DNA from: UBA5239 sp040391785
GTDB taxonomy: Bacteria; Verrucomicrobiota; Lentisphaeria; Victivallales; Victivallaceae
Assembly (NCBI GenBank): GCA_040391785.1
Contig: JBEBXH010000015.1
Coordinates: 1 to 64,000 of the forward strand
Direction of reading: 5' to 3'
DNA: 64,000 bases
Part shown: positions 48,900 to 57,406 of the stretch, in pieces
How the letters are laid out: every line of letters begins with the position of its first letter
Position numbering within the stretch: position 1 is the stretch's first letter
Translations under genes and position numbers: made by a program
Notes under the pieces: model-generated
Database searches by the model: none
Seen by the model: only the letters and a program-made list of their open reading frames with translations
Told to the model about the DNA's origin: nothing

Positions 48900-51017
48900 A
48901 TGATTAAACCCACAGAAGACATCCGCAGACTCGATGACCGTTTTTTTGACGAAACGGAACCGCCTGCCGTGGAAATTCCGCTTGAGGAATTCATGGTGGA
49001 GGAGTACGAAGCCGTGAGCTACCGTGAAGTCGGCGAAATCACCGACATCCCCGATATCGTCACCCCGACCCGCGATTTCTTCGCCGAAACCGGCCCGCTC
49101 GCCAAATCCGCCATGGCCGATAACCGCCCCTACGAGCACCGTCCGCAGCAGACCGATATGGCGATCAATACCGCCATGGCGCTGCAGGGCCGTTACAATT
49201 TCTGCGTCGAGGCCCCCACCGGCGTCGGCAAAAGTTTCGCTTATCTGATCCCGGCCATTCATTTCGCCAAAACCCAGACCTGCCCGGTGGTCATCTCCAC
49301 CGAAACGATCAACCTGCAGGAACAGTTGATCGAAAAAGATATTCCGTTTTTGAGCGAAGTCACCGGCATCGAGTTCCGCGCGGCTCTCGCCAAGGGCCGC
49401 AGCAACTACCTGTGCCAGCGCCGTTTGCACATGGCCTCGTCCGAGCATCAGGACCAGCTGCTGCCGCTGGCCTCGCTGGTACTGGACCTCGAGCGCATGG
49501 CGCACTGGCTCGACAAAGGCGGCACCGGCGACCGCGACGACATCAATTTCCGCTATGACCCCATCGCCTGGAGTTACTGCTGCTGCGAGGCCGGCAACTG
49601 CATGGGCAACAAATGCGCCTATTTCCGCAGCTGTTTCTACTGGAAGGCCCGGATGGAGTGGGAAAAAGCCGACATCATCGTGACCAATCACGCCATGTTT
49701 TTCACCGATTTGAAGATGAAACAGGACGTCAGCCTCGACATGACATTGCTCCCCAAGTGGAGCGCCGTCATCATCGACGAAGCCCACACGCTTGAGGACA
49801 GCGCCGCTTCGCACCTCGGTTTGCGGGTCTCCAGCGGCGGACTGCATGGCTTCCTGAACCGTCTCTTCAACCCCGACAACGGTCGCGGCATCCTGCTGCG
49901 CAAGGGCGAGGAAGCGATGAACCTGCGCAAGATCATCGCCGAGCTCAAACCGCAGACCAGCGCCTTCTTTTCGCTGTTCGAAAACATGCTGGCGGAGAAA
50001 AACGATTCCGTTTACCGCGTCCATACTCCGAAAATGGTGCCGAACCTGCTCGCCGCCGGCCTCGGCCGCCTCCGCAACGCCCTGGCGGCATTTGCCGAAA
50101 TCCAGGAGGAAGACAAAAACTTCAAAACCGAGCTCGAGGCCCAGGTCAGCCGCTGCGACGCCTTTATCGACGGCATCGATGCCTTTATCGACATGGCTTA
50201 TCCCGAGCACGTCTATTGGATCGAGGAGGAAAAAGGCGGCGTAACGCTGCAGGGCGCCCCCCTGAACATCCCGGAACTGCTCGAACAAATCCTGTTCCAC
50301 AAACGCTACCCGGTGGTCCTGACCAGCGCCACGCTCACGGTCCGGCGGACCTTCGACTATTTCCGCTCGCGCACCGGCTTTATCAACGGCACCGAATTGA
50401 GGCTGGATTCGCCGTTCTCGCCCGATCAGGTGCGGCTCTATATCCCGCGCTCGATGCCGGAGCCGAACCACGACGATTACAAAGACGCGCTGGTGCAGCA
50501 GATCCCGCGCTTCCTGGACGTGACCCACGGCAAAGCATTCGTGCTTTTCACCAGCTACCAGCTGCTGCGCCACTGCGCGGAAAAACTGCATCATTATTTC
50601 GACGAAAGAGGCATCACACTCTTCACCCAGGGCGAAATGAACCGCACGCAAATGCTGCGCGAATTCAAAAACGACATCGACTCGGTGATTTTCGGCACGG
50701 ACAGTTTCTGGACCGGCGTCGACGTGCCGGGCGAAGCCCTCAGCAACGTAATCCTGACCAAGTTTCCGTTTGCCGTGCCGTCGCACCCGCTGATCGCCGC
50801 CCGTTGCGAACGCATCGAAAAATCCGGCCAGAGCGCCTTCATGGAATACAGCCTGCCGGAAGCGGTGCTGAAGTTCCGCCAGGGCATCGGCCGACTGATC
50901 CGCAGCAAGGACGACACCGGCATCATCGTGATCCTCGACCGACGCGTCATCTCCAAACGCTACGGCCAGATGTTCATCGAATCCCTGCCCCCCTACCCCG
51001 TCGAATACGTCAACTAA
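48900..51017 (+). CDS. DinG/XPD-family ATP-dependent helicase with Fe-S cysteines
   Basis: 705 residues. Walker A 'EAPTGVGKSFAYLIPA' (near 104-111). An Fe-S domain is suggested by the cysteines in 'WSYCCCEAGNCMGNKCAYFRSC' (read in part) and 'ADIIVTNHAMFFTDL'. The DEAH box is 'AVIIDEAHTLEDSAASHLG' (near 293). The C-terminal helicase domain includes 'PVVLTSATLTVRRTFDYF', 'FGTDSFWTGVDVPGEAL' and 'FRQGIGRLIRSKDDTGI'. It unwinds DNA 5' to 3' in repair or R-loop removal (family knowledge). The first ~90 residues are acidic and not part of the core. A weak Shine-Dalgarno leaves the start less sure. Confidence 0.92.
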   Translation: MIKPTEDIRRLDDRFFDETEPPAVEIPLEEFMVEEYEAVSYREVGEITDIPDIVTPTRDFFAETGPLAKSAMADNRPYEHRPQQTDMAINTAMALQGRYNFCVEAPTGVGKSFAYLIPAIHFAKTQTCPVVISTETINLQEQLIEKDIPFLSEVTGIEFRAALAKGRSNYLCQRRLHMASSEHQDQLLPLASLVLDLERMAHWLDKGGTGDRDDINFRYDPIAWSYCCCEAGNCMGNKCAYFRSCFYWKARMEWEKADIIVTNHAMFFTDLKMKQDVSLDMTLLPKWSAVIIDEAHTLEDSAASHLGLRVSSGGLHGFLNRLFNPDNGRGILLRKGEEAMNLRKIIAELKPQTSAFFSLFENMLAEKNDSVYRVHTPKMVPNLLAAGLGRLRNALAAFAEIQEEDKNFKTELEAQVSRCDAFIDGIDAFIDMAYPEHVYWIEEEKGGVTLQGAPLNIPELLEQILFHKRYPVVLTSATLTVRRTFDYFRSRTGFINGTELRLDSPFSPDQVRLYIPRSMPEPNHDDYKDALVQQIPRFLDVTHGKAFVLFTSYQLLRHCAEKLHHYFDERGITLFTQGEMNRTQMLREFKNDIDSVIFGTDSFWTGVDVPGEALSNVILTKFPFAVPSHPLIAARCERIEKSGQSAFMEYSLPEAVLKFRQGIGRLIRSKDDTGIIVILDRRVISKRYGQMFIESLPPYPVEYVN

Positions 51018-51029
51018 GCGAGGTCCACC

Positions 51030-51803
51030 ATGCATAAATTATTTCTCTCTGCGTTGGTACTGATTTCCTGCGCCATCCTTTCGGCTGAAGAAAAATTCGA
51101 ACTCCGGTCCATTCCTTACGAAGTCGACGGCGTTAAATACGAATGCAAGACGTATTACACGACCCACAAACAAAATTCCAGCAAAATGCACGAAAAAATA
51201 ATGAATCTTGTTTGGGAAAAAATCTCTACTCTGAATGGCGTTCCCAAAGTCACCTCCGAACAAGAAGCCCAAATCAACATAGTAGTCTATAACGAAATAG
51301 CCGGCAACGAAGAGCTCTTTAAACTAGCCCGTCTAATATTACCTCAGCTTGACCGCTATGCAGAAGGAATCGTGATGCAGCATGAGCAAAAGCTAGACCC
51401 GCTGGAAGTCGGCAAAAAGCTTTTTGGCGACACTGCCATGATATCTTGGATGAATGCCTCCTGTTCTTACACATATGAGTGGGCCAAAAAGTTTCAGACT
51501 TATGATGAAAAAGAAAAGATCGGCACCTTATTTACCGACCCAAAAATCCGAATGGCTAAACTTATCATCCTTGGGGAAAAACTGTCCGCCCGATATCCGA
51601 CGGAAGAAGATGGCCTGAACCATATTATCGCTCAGCTAGAAGGACTGAATATAAAAGTTCCGGAAGAATATAAAGCGATAAAAACCAACATCCGCACCGC
51701 CCTGAAAAACGTCTACAAAATTTTGAAATTGGAATGGCCGGAAGAAATGAAGCAAATTGTAAAAATCATTCAAACGCCCACCTCCGCTGAACCCGCCAAC
51801 TAG
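51030..51803 (+). CDS. Exported protein of unknown function
   Basis: 257 residues with signal peptide MHKLFLSALVLISCAILSAEE. The mature part is mainly helical and charged ('NLVWEKISTLNGVPKVTSEQ', 'EWAKKFQTYDEKEKIGTLF', 'EEMKQIVKIIQTPTS'). I do not recognise a family. It is 12 bp after the helicase gene and probably cotranscribed. Its stop shares a CTAG with the stop of the convergent membrane-protein gene. Confidence 0.75.
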   Translation: MHKLFLSALVLISCAILSAEEKFELRSIPYEVDGVKYECKTYYTTHKQNSSKMHEKIMNLVWEKISTLNGVPKVTSEQEAQINIVVYNEIAGNEELFKLARLILPQLDRYAEGIVMQHEQKLDPLEVGKKLFGDTAMISWMNASCSYTYEWAKKFQTYDEKEKIGTLFTDPKIRMAKLIILGEKLSARYPTEEDGLNHIIAQLEGLNIKVPEEYKAIKTNIRTALKNVYKILKLEWPEEMKQIVKIIQTPTSAEPAN

Positions 51804-53104
51804 GCTGAACCACTTCCCCGTTCAATTTTCAATTTTCCATTATCAATTTTCAATTGAGAAAATCCCTGCGAGGCCAACCACAGTGCGGTCGCCAGCACCA
51901 GGATTTTCTGCCCCTGTATCCGGACCGGGCGGCCGCCGATATTCAGCGAGAAAAACAGCCCGAGTCCGCAGATTATGACCAGCCACGCCACGCGGAAACG
52001 AAATTTCATCGCGTCGCCGCTCTTTTTCAGCAGTAGCAGAATCAGCATAATTACCACCGTCAAGATCAGCATGTTGATGCTGAAACGGTGCAGTTTCAGC
52101 GTGCCGGAGGGCGCCATGCCGATGCCGGTCAGCGCCGCACCCATAACCAGCCCGACGATCATCACCGCCCGCCCCAGCCAATTGCACCCCACGCCGAGCG
52201 AACGGCAGAACCAGTACATCGCCATGCCGATACCGCCCACCGACAGCGCCCCGTTGTAGATCATGAAATAGCGGTAGACGAACTGTTTGCCGCCGGCATC
52301 CGTCAGGAAAATGTTGCCCATGATGCTCATCCAGTGTTTCTGCCAGTTGAATCCGACCTCCTGCGCGTGGCCGGGAAACACCAGCGTTCCGATCAGCATC
52401 AGCGCCAACATGACGAATGGCCCGAGCAGGATCACCCATGCCCCGAATTTTTTCGCCAGTTCGACCGCCTCCGCCTGGACTTCGCGAACGCCGCCGCGAA
52501 CCTGCCGGTACAGCAGCACGGACTGCGTTACCATATAGGCGAAAATCAACAGTACAAACGACTTCTGAAACAGCGCCGAACCATACGGCAGATAATTCTT
52601 TTTCGTCCACTGAAAAATGAAATAAAGCGGAATGCAGGCCAGAAACAACCCCAGCCACTGCCATTTGAACGGCTCATCCTCTTTTTTCAGCGAAAACATG
52701 CATACGCAAAAGGCCAGGATCGCCGTCATCGAACTGACCACATGCATCTGAGTCGGCGCATCCGCCGGCGTGATGCCGATATTCATCACCCCGAGCCCCA
52801 TCAGCAACCCGCAGATCAGCGTCCGCAAAACCGCTCCCCGGCTCTCCATCAGCAGCGCCCGCGCCCCCCAGAACGGAATACAGCTGATCCCCCAGATCAA
52901 CAGCGCAAAATTGTACACCGAAAAATAATAATACGGCTCCTTGCCGTTCGCTGTTCGGATGAAAATTCGTCCGAGCGTGCTCAAATCGCGCTGCCACCAC
53001 TCATAGTTGGGGAAAATACTCCACGCGCAAACGATCACCGCCACCGTCAACCCAATCCCCATGATCGTGGCAATAAACCCATCCTGTACCCGTAATTTAA
53101 CCAT
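51800..53104 (-). CDS. DUF998-like membrane protein with two homologous halves
   Basis: 434 residues from Met53104 (AAGGGAA upstream; the longer frame is not needed). About 12 membrane helices in two related halves: 'IFPNYEWWQRDLSTLG' opens the first and 'VGFNWQKHWMSIMGNIFL' the second, each followed by 'YYYFSVYNFAL' or 'YRYFMIYNGAL'. This is like duplicated DUF998. The last ~15 residues ('QLKIDNGKLKIERGSGSA') are encoded by an AT-rich repeat. It lies 5 bp after the zinc-ribbon gene on the same strand. Function unknown. Confidence 0.75.
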   Translation of the reverse strand: MVKLRVQDGFIATIMGIGLTVAVIVCAWSIFPNYEWWQRDLSTLGRIFIRTANGKEPYYYFSVYNFALLIWGISCIPFWGARALLMESRGAVLRTLICGLLMGLGVMNIGITPADAPTQMHVVSSMTAILAFCVCMFSLKKEDEPFKWQWLGLFLACIPLYFIFQWTKKNYLPYGSALFQKSFVLLIFAYMVTQSVLLYRQVRGGVREVQAEAVELAKKFGAWVILLGPFVMLALMLIGTLVFPGHAQEVGFNWQKHWMSIMGNIFLTDAGGKQFVYRYFMIYNGALSVGGIGMAMYWFCRSLGVGCNWLGRAVMIVGLVMGAALTGIGMAPSGTLKLHRFSINMLILTVVIMLILLLLKKSGDAMKFRFRVAWLVIICGLGLFFSLNIGGRPVRIQGQKILVLATALWLASQGFSQLKIDNGKLKIERGSGSA

Positions 53105-53109
53105 TTCCC

Positions 53110-54228
53110 TTATTCCTTTGATTTTACCAGCTGCCGATAGCACTCCGGACAACGCCGGAAAGTTTGAATTCTCCAATAATACTCCCCCATGATTCTGGTA
53201 TTGCAGTACGGACACCTCCGGAAAATTCCGTATTTGCGCTTCAAATAAGGCTTGAGCACTGTAAACCAAAGTACAAATCCCACTGCAAAAGCTCCCAATA
53301 AGTACCAAATCAAGTCCGCGCGTCGCAAATAAAGCAATGCCCATATCAGAACCACACCAAACGGTGCTTCCCAAAAGCGGGACACACGATTGAATTTCCG
53401 CACATTTTCCCACTCCATCAACTGCGCGCCTTCCTGCTTCGTACCCGGAATCAATGTGACCCCGCAGTGATTGCAGCGGCCGGTAAACTTCAATATCCGC
53501 TGCTCCGGGCGCCGTCCGCAGTCCGGGCAGAAATCGCCGTTCATCTTCCCGTCCGGCAACTCCAGCCAGCGCCCCAATATTCTGGATATCGCCGTCCCCG
53601 AACGCAAAACCCCGGTCGATATAATAATGATCATGGTTCCGTAGCCGATCATTACCAATGTCGCCATCGCCTCGAACTCCCATTTTTCAGCCAATGCGGA
53701 AAGCCCCCATATGCCCCCCAGCAACGGTACGAACACAATCACGATACAGCCCAGGGTAAACGCAATCATCTTGAGTCCCACGCCCCAGGTTATCGGCAGA
53801 TTCGTCTTCTCTTCAAGCTTTTCCTTTGCCTGCATATATTGAGCGGAATGTTCGCTCAACATATCTTCCACAATCTCCGCTCCGCAGTGATAACAATAAT
53901 GCGTACAAAGTACACTGTCGGGACTCCTCAATTTACGCGCACAAGCCGGACACACCGGCCAGCGCCAAAACCATCTGAATACAACATCCAGAATATACAG
54001 AAACGCCGGATACCCCACCAGAAACGCAATAATCGCCACTGCTTGCACCACCACAATCAATTCCGCCCTCTGTGCTAAAAATGGCGCGACAATAATCCCA
54101 TGCCAGAAAATTCCGACAAAAATATAAGCCACTCCGAATACAATTCCGCCGATTGCACAGCGAATCGCCAGGGTACACTTCCCCTGTTCCACTTTCGCAT
54201 AAAATTCTGCCAGTGTCCATTTTTTCAT
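53110..54228 (-). CDS. Zinc-ribbon membrane protein, unknown function
   Basis: 372 residues with about seven membrane helices and three soluble CxxC-type zinc ribbons: 'CPACARKL..CTHYCYHCGA' (about 92-115), 'CPDCGRRP..CNHCG' (about 228-248) and 'RRCPYCNT..RCPECY' (about 335-365). Such ribbons suggest metal or protein binding at the membrane. It does not match a family I can name. It is the first gene of a pair with the DUF998-like gene. Confidence 0.75.
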   Translation of the reverse strand: MKKWTLAEFYAKVEQGKCTLAIRCAIGGIVFGVAYIFVGIFWHGIIVAPFLAQRAELIVVVQAVAIIAFLVGYPAFLYILDVVFRWFWRWPVCPACARKLRSPDSVLCTHYCYHCGAEIVEDMLSEHSAQYMQAKEKLEEKTNLPITWGVGLKMIAFTLGCIVIVFVPLLGGIWGLSALAEKWEFEAMATLVMIGYGTMIIIISTGVLRSGTAISRILGRWLELPDGKMNGDFCPDCGRRPEQRILKFTGRCNHCGVTLIPGTKQEGAQLMEWENVRKFNRVSRFWEAPFGVVLIWALLYLRRADLIWYLLGAFAVGFVLWFTVLKPYLKRKYGIFRRCPYCNTRIMGEYYWRIQTFRRCPECYRQLVKSKE

Positions 54229-54344
54229 TTTCGATTCCCCTTTGCCTATATAAAAAATACGCCGATATCCGTTAAATTCAAGTAGTTAAAAGATCAATCT
54301 GATTACAAATGTAAATTTTCTTTACGTTTTTTGTTTTCAGGCAC

Positions 54345-54373
54345 TTGCTTTAATTAAAATCCGGCGTTATTTT
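54345..54373 (+). promoter_or_regulatory. Predicted promoter for the prepilin-ABC operon
   Basis: TTGCTT, a 17-nt spacer and TATTTT lie in the 179-bp divergent gap, about 35 bp before the ATG at 54408. Confidence 0.5.
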
Positions 54374-54407
54374 AATAATATAACGACACTGAATTCCGAG
54401 GAATTTT

Positions 54408-55004
54408 ATGAAGAACAAGAATCAAAAATCACAGACCAAAAAGTCGCGGATGAAGAAAATCCTGATTCCGCTGGCCATACTGGTTCCGATCATCCTGATC
54501 CTGGTAATCGTCAGCTTTTTCGTCGATCGCGAACCGATGACGCCGAAAGAAATTCTGGACAAAAAAGAGTGGTCCGAAAAAGACCTGACCCGCACATTGT
54601 CGCGTACCATGCAGCTGCAGACCGACCGCGAATTCCGCCGCGAAGTCACCCATCACCTGAACTCCCAGCTTCATAAGCTGCCACCCGAACGGCAGTCCGA
54701 AATCCGGGTCGCCGCCGTGAGCGACGCCATGAACAAAAGCCTGCAGCAGCTGCGCACCTTGCGCCCGGCTGAGCGCGAAAATCTGATGCAGCGGATGCAC
54801 AACCAGGTGGACCGCCATTATGACCGCGTCAAAGGCATGTCCAGCGAACAGCGGAAAAAGATGCGGGCGGAAAGCGAAAGCGCCGAATCCAAGGCCATCG
54901 TCAATGAGGCCAACCGGATCGTGATTATTCAAATGACCCCGGAAGAACGCCGGGATTTCAACCCCATCATCGAAAAATGGCTGAAAACCATGCGGGAGAT
55001 TTAA
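54408..55004 (+). CDS. Single-pass membrane protein with helical extracytoplasmic domain
   Basis: 198 residues: a basic N-tail, one membrane helix (about 17-43, 'ILIPLAILVPIILILVIVSFF' in part) and a long charged helical domain with 'LHKLPPERQSEIRVAAVSD' and 'GMSSEQRKKMRAESESAES'. The 'LPPERQ'/'MSSEQR'/'MTPEER' spacing looks like a short repeat. No named family. It heads an operon of prepilin, ABC ATPase and ABC permease genes, with 4 bp before the prepilin gene. Confidence 0.75.
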   Translation: MKNKNQKSQTKKSRMKKILIPLAILVPIILILVIVSFFVDREPMTPKEILDKKEWSEKDLTRTLSRTMQLQTDREFRREVTHHLNSQLHKLPPERQSEIRVAAVSDAMNKSLQQLRTLRPAERENLMQRMHNQVDRHYDRVKGMSSEQRKKMRAESESAESKAIVNEANRIVIIQMTPEERRDFNPIIEKWLKTMREI

Positions 55005-55008
55005 GCAC

Positions 55009-55608
55009 ATGAAAAGAACACGTACCCCATTTACACTGATCGAACTCCTGGTCGTGATCGGGATTATCGCCATTCTGGCGGCACTGCTGCTGCCGGCTCT
55101 GGAGCGCAGCCGGATGTCCGCCCGCAAAGCGGCCTGCTCCGGCAACCTGCGCCAGCTCGGGCTGGCCCTGAACATGTATGCCGACGCCAACAACTTTTTC
55201 CTGCCGGTCTGCCAGCCACTGTCGGAAAACTCCGAGGTACTCAAGGAAGAGGGCATCATCGGGAAAGAGGCCTTTGACCTCTATTCCGGCGCCCCGACCC
55301 TACCGCAAGCCCTGGCCACCTATGTCGGCCGCCTGGATGGTGACGACAAGGACATTAAAATCAAAGTCTTTCGCTGCCCGGGCGACAATGCCAAATATTA
55401 TGAGGACTACAATTCGAGTTATGAATGGAATTTCTTCATGAACGGACTCAAAGTCGACCAGAAAACGTATAAACTGGCCACCTATAATATCAAAAATCCG
55501 GTATTCATGATGGACGCGGGCAAGTTTCACGGCAAAGATGAAAAAGGCAAGAATTATCTGTACGAAAACGGCACCGTGCTGAATGAATATATCTCGGAGA
55601 TTCTCTGA
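55009..55608 (+). CDS. Short prepilin-type protein in an ABC exporter operon
   Basis: 199 residues. Leader 'RTPFTLIELLVVIGIIAILAA' (read in part) and helix, then 'ACSGNLRQLGLALNMYADAN'. The C-terminal end 'KNYLYENGTVLNEYISEIL' lacks the usual DGHV motif; the equivalent reads 'ENGTVL'. It may be a divergent member. Its stop TGA overlaps the ATG of the ABC ATPase gene (TGATG), so coupling is direct. Confidence 0.83.
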   Translation: MKRTRTPFTLIELLVVIGIIAILAALLLPALERSRMSARKAACSGNLRQLGLALNMYADANNFFLPVCQPLSENSEVLKEEGIIGKEAFDLYSGAPTLPQALATYVGRLDGDDKDIKIKVFRCPGDNAKYYEDYNSSYEWNFFMNGLKVDQKTYKLATYNIKNPVFMMDAGKFHGKDEKGKNYLYENGTVLNEYISEIL

Positions 55609-56525
55609 TGCTGCAATGTAATGGTTTGACCAAGATTTATCAGGGCCGCCGTGCCGTCGACAACGTGACTTTCGAGATGCGTTCCGGCCGGGTCATGGGG
55701 CTGGTCGGCCCCAACGGCGCGGGCAAAAGTACGTTATTGAAAATGGTGACCGGGCTGATCTGGCCCTCGGCCGGCAATGTGGAGATCGATGGACACGACG
55801 TCCACCAGAACCAGCGACTGGCACTGGCCAATGTCGGGGCGATCATCGAGTGGCCGGCGTTTTACCCGGACCTCTCGGCGCGGCGTAATCTGCAGATCCT
55901 CTCCGGCGGCCACGGCCCCGAATACGAAAGACGCCTGAAAGAGATCATCCATATGGTCAATCTGGATGGGCGGATGAAAGACAAAGTGGGCCGTTACTCC
56001 ACCGGCATGAAGCAGCGCCTCGGCATCGCGCTGGCGCTGCTGCCCGATTCCCGGTTCATCATCCTCGACGAACCGACCAACGGCCTCGACCCGCTGGGGC
56101 TGCTCGAAATACGCCGGATCATCCGCGAATACAATCAGGCGTTCGGCACCACAATTCTGGTGACCACGCACCTGCTCTCGGAAATCGAACAGGTGGCGGA
56201 CGACATCGCCATCATCAACCGAGGCCGGCTGATCGCGTTCGGCGATATGAACGCGCTGCTGGCCGGCGACAACCTCCTGAAAATCGTGGTTTCCGACAAC
56301 GAGGCCGCGGTCAAGATCCTGCAGGCGAGCGAGCTGCCGATCGACAAAATCCACATCACCGGAGCGGAAGGGCTCCAACTCAAGCTGACCTGTTGCGACT
56401 GCGTCAGCGATATCAACGAACTGCTGGTCCGGAACAATATCAAAGTCTCCTGTCTGAATCTGGTCCGGAAAACCCTGGAAAGCTTTTTCCTGGAAAGCAC
56501 CGAGGAGGACGAACATGTTTCGTGA
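55608..56525 (+). CDS. ABC-2 type transporter ATPase
   Basis: 305 residues. Walker A 'GLVGPNGAGKSTLLKMVTG' (near 33-44), signature 'RYSTGMKQRLGIALALLP', Walker B 'FIILDEPTNGLDPLG' and the H-loop 'TTHLLSEIEQV'. A C-terminal extension (~220-305) is typical of DrrA/BcrA-type exporters. It overlaps the permease gene by 11 bp. It powers export; substrate unknown. Confidence 0.93.
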   Translation: MLQCNGLTKIYQGRRAVDNVTFEMRSGRVMGLVGPNGAGKSTLLKMVTGLIWPSAGNVEIDGHDVHQNQRLALANVGAIIEWPAFYPDLSARRNLQILSGGHGPEYERRLKEIIHMVNLDGRMKDKVGRYSTGMKQRLGIALALLPDSRFIILDEPTNGLDPLGLLEIRRIIREYNQAFGTTILVTTHLLSEIEQVADDIAIINRGRLIAFGDMNALLAGDNLLKIVVSDNEAAVKILQASELPIDKIHITGAEGLQLKLTCCDCVSDINELLVRNNIKVSCLNLVRKTLESFFLESTEEDEHVS

Positions 56526-57360
56526 GACTTACTACGAGATCATCAAGATCTTCACCCAGAAGAAAAATTTCGTCGTCATTTTCGGGCACCTCTTCATGAT
56601 GGCGCTGTGCTTCGTGGCGTTCAAAACCAACGATTTCAAGTTCATCGGCGGAGATGTCCGCGACATGTTCAGCGGCGATATCATGCAATTCATCGACGGC
56701 ATGTTTTTCGCCCGTCTGGCGGCCATCCCGACGTTTATGATGATTATGCCGATTTTCGTCTCCACGCTCGCGGGGGATATTATCGCCGGTGAAATTCAGG
56801 ACGGTTCGCTGAAGCTTTATCTGGCGCGGCCGCGCTCACGAATCCGGCTGGTCGCCAGCAAAATGCTGGCCATATTCGCCGTCACGCTGCTTTATTCGCT
56901 GTATTTCTCGCTGGTCTGCCTGCTGATCGGCATTATCTTTTTCGGACTGCCGAACAGTTCACAGCTCATCTACATGCGCGGCATGGGCCTTGGCAACAGC
57001 ATCGTCCTGATGGACCTCGCCGGAGCCAGCTTCCGCTATCTGCTGATGACGCTGTATTACTCGTTCTCGCTGATGGCGCTGGCAAGCATCGTGCTGTTTC
57101 TGTCGACCATCTTCAACCGGATGACGGCGGCCACGGTGTCCGGCATTACGCTTTACTTCGTCTGCTATATCATCGAGCGGCTGCCGTTTGCGGAAAAAAT
57201 CGCGCCGTACATGCTGTCACGCGTGATGAACTATCCGGATTTGTATATTCTGGAAATACCGCTCGGCAGGTTTACCGCGAACATGGCGGCGCTGAGCATC
57301 TACATCGCATTTTTCATGATGCTCAGCATGATCAACTTCAGTATGAAAGATATCAAGTAA
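56515..57360 (+). CDS. ABC-2 type transporter permease
   Basis: 281 residues with six membrane helices. Conserved ABC-2 features include 'FVSTLAGDIIAGEIQDGSLKLYLARP' (read in part) near 80-105, and later 'LMALASIVLFLSTIFNR' and 'ERLPFAEKIAPYMLSRVM'. It forms a transporter with the ATPase just upstream and ends the operon. Confidence 0.9.
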   Translation: MFRETYYEIIKIFTQKKNFVVIFGHLFMMALCFVAFKTNDFKFIGGDVRDMFSGDIMQFIDGMFFARLAAIPTFMMIMPIFVSTLAGDIIAGEIQDGSLKLYLARPRSRIRLVASKMLAIFAVTLLYSLYFSLVCLLIGIIFFGLPNSSQLIYMRGMGLGNSIVLMDLAGASFRYLLMTLYYSFSLMALASIVLFLSTIFNRMTAATVSGITLYFVCYIIERLPFAEKIAPYMLSRVMNYPDLYILEIPLGRFTANMAALSIYIAFFMMLSMINFSMKDIK

Positions 57361-57406
57361 TCCAAGGGAAACAGGGTCAGGCTGCCCTTCCGTGCAACGG
57401 CCAGGT

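Noticed and set aside
48867..51035. 722-residue frame opposite the helicase
   Set aside because: Shadow of the helicase gene; composition is that of antisense GC-rich codons and there is no family signature.
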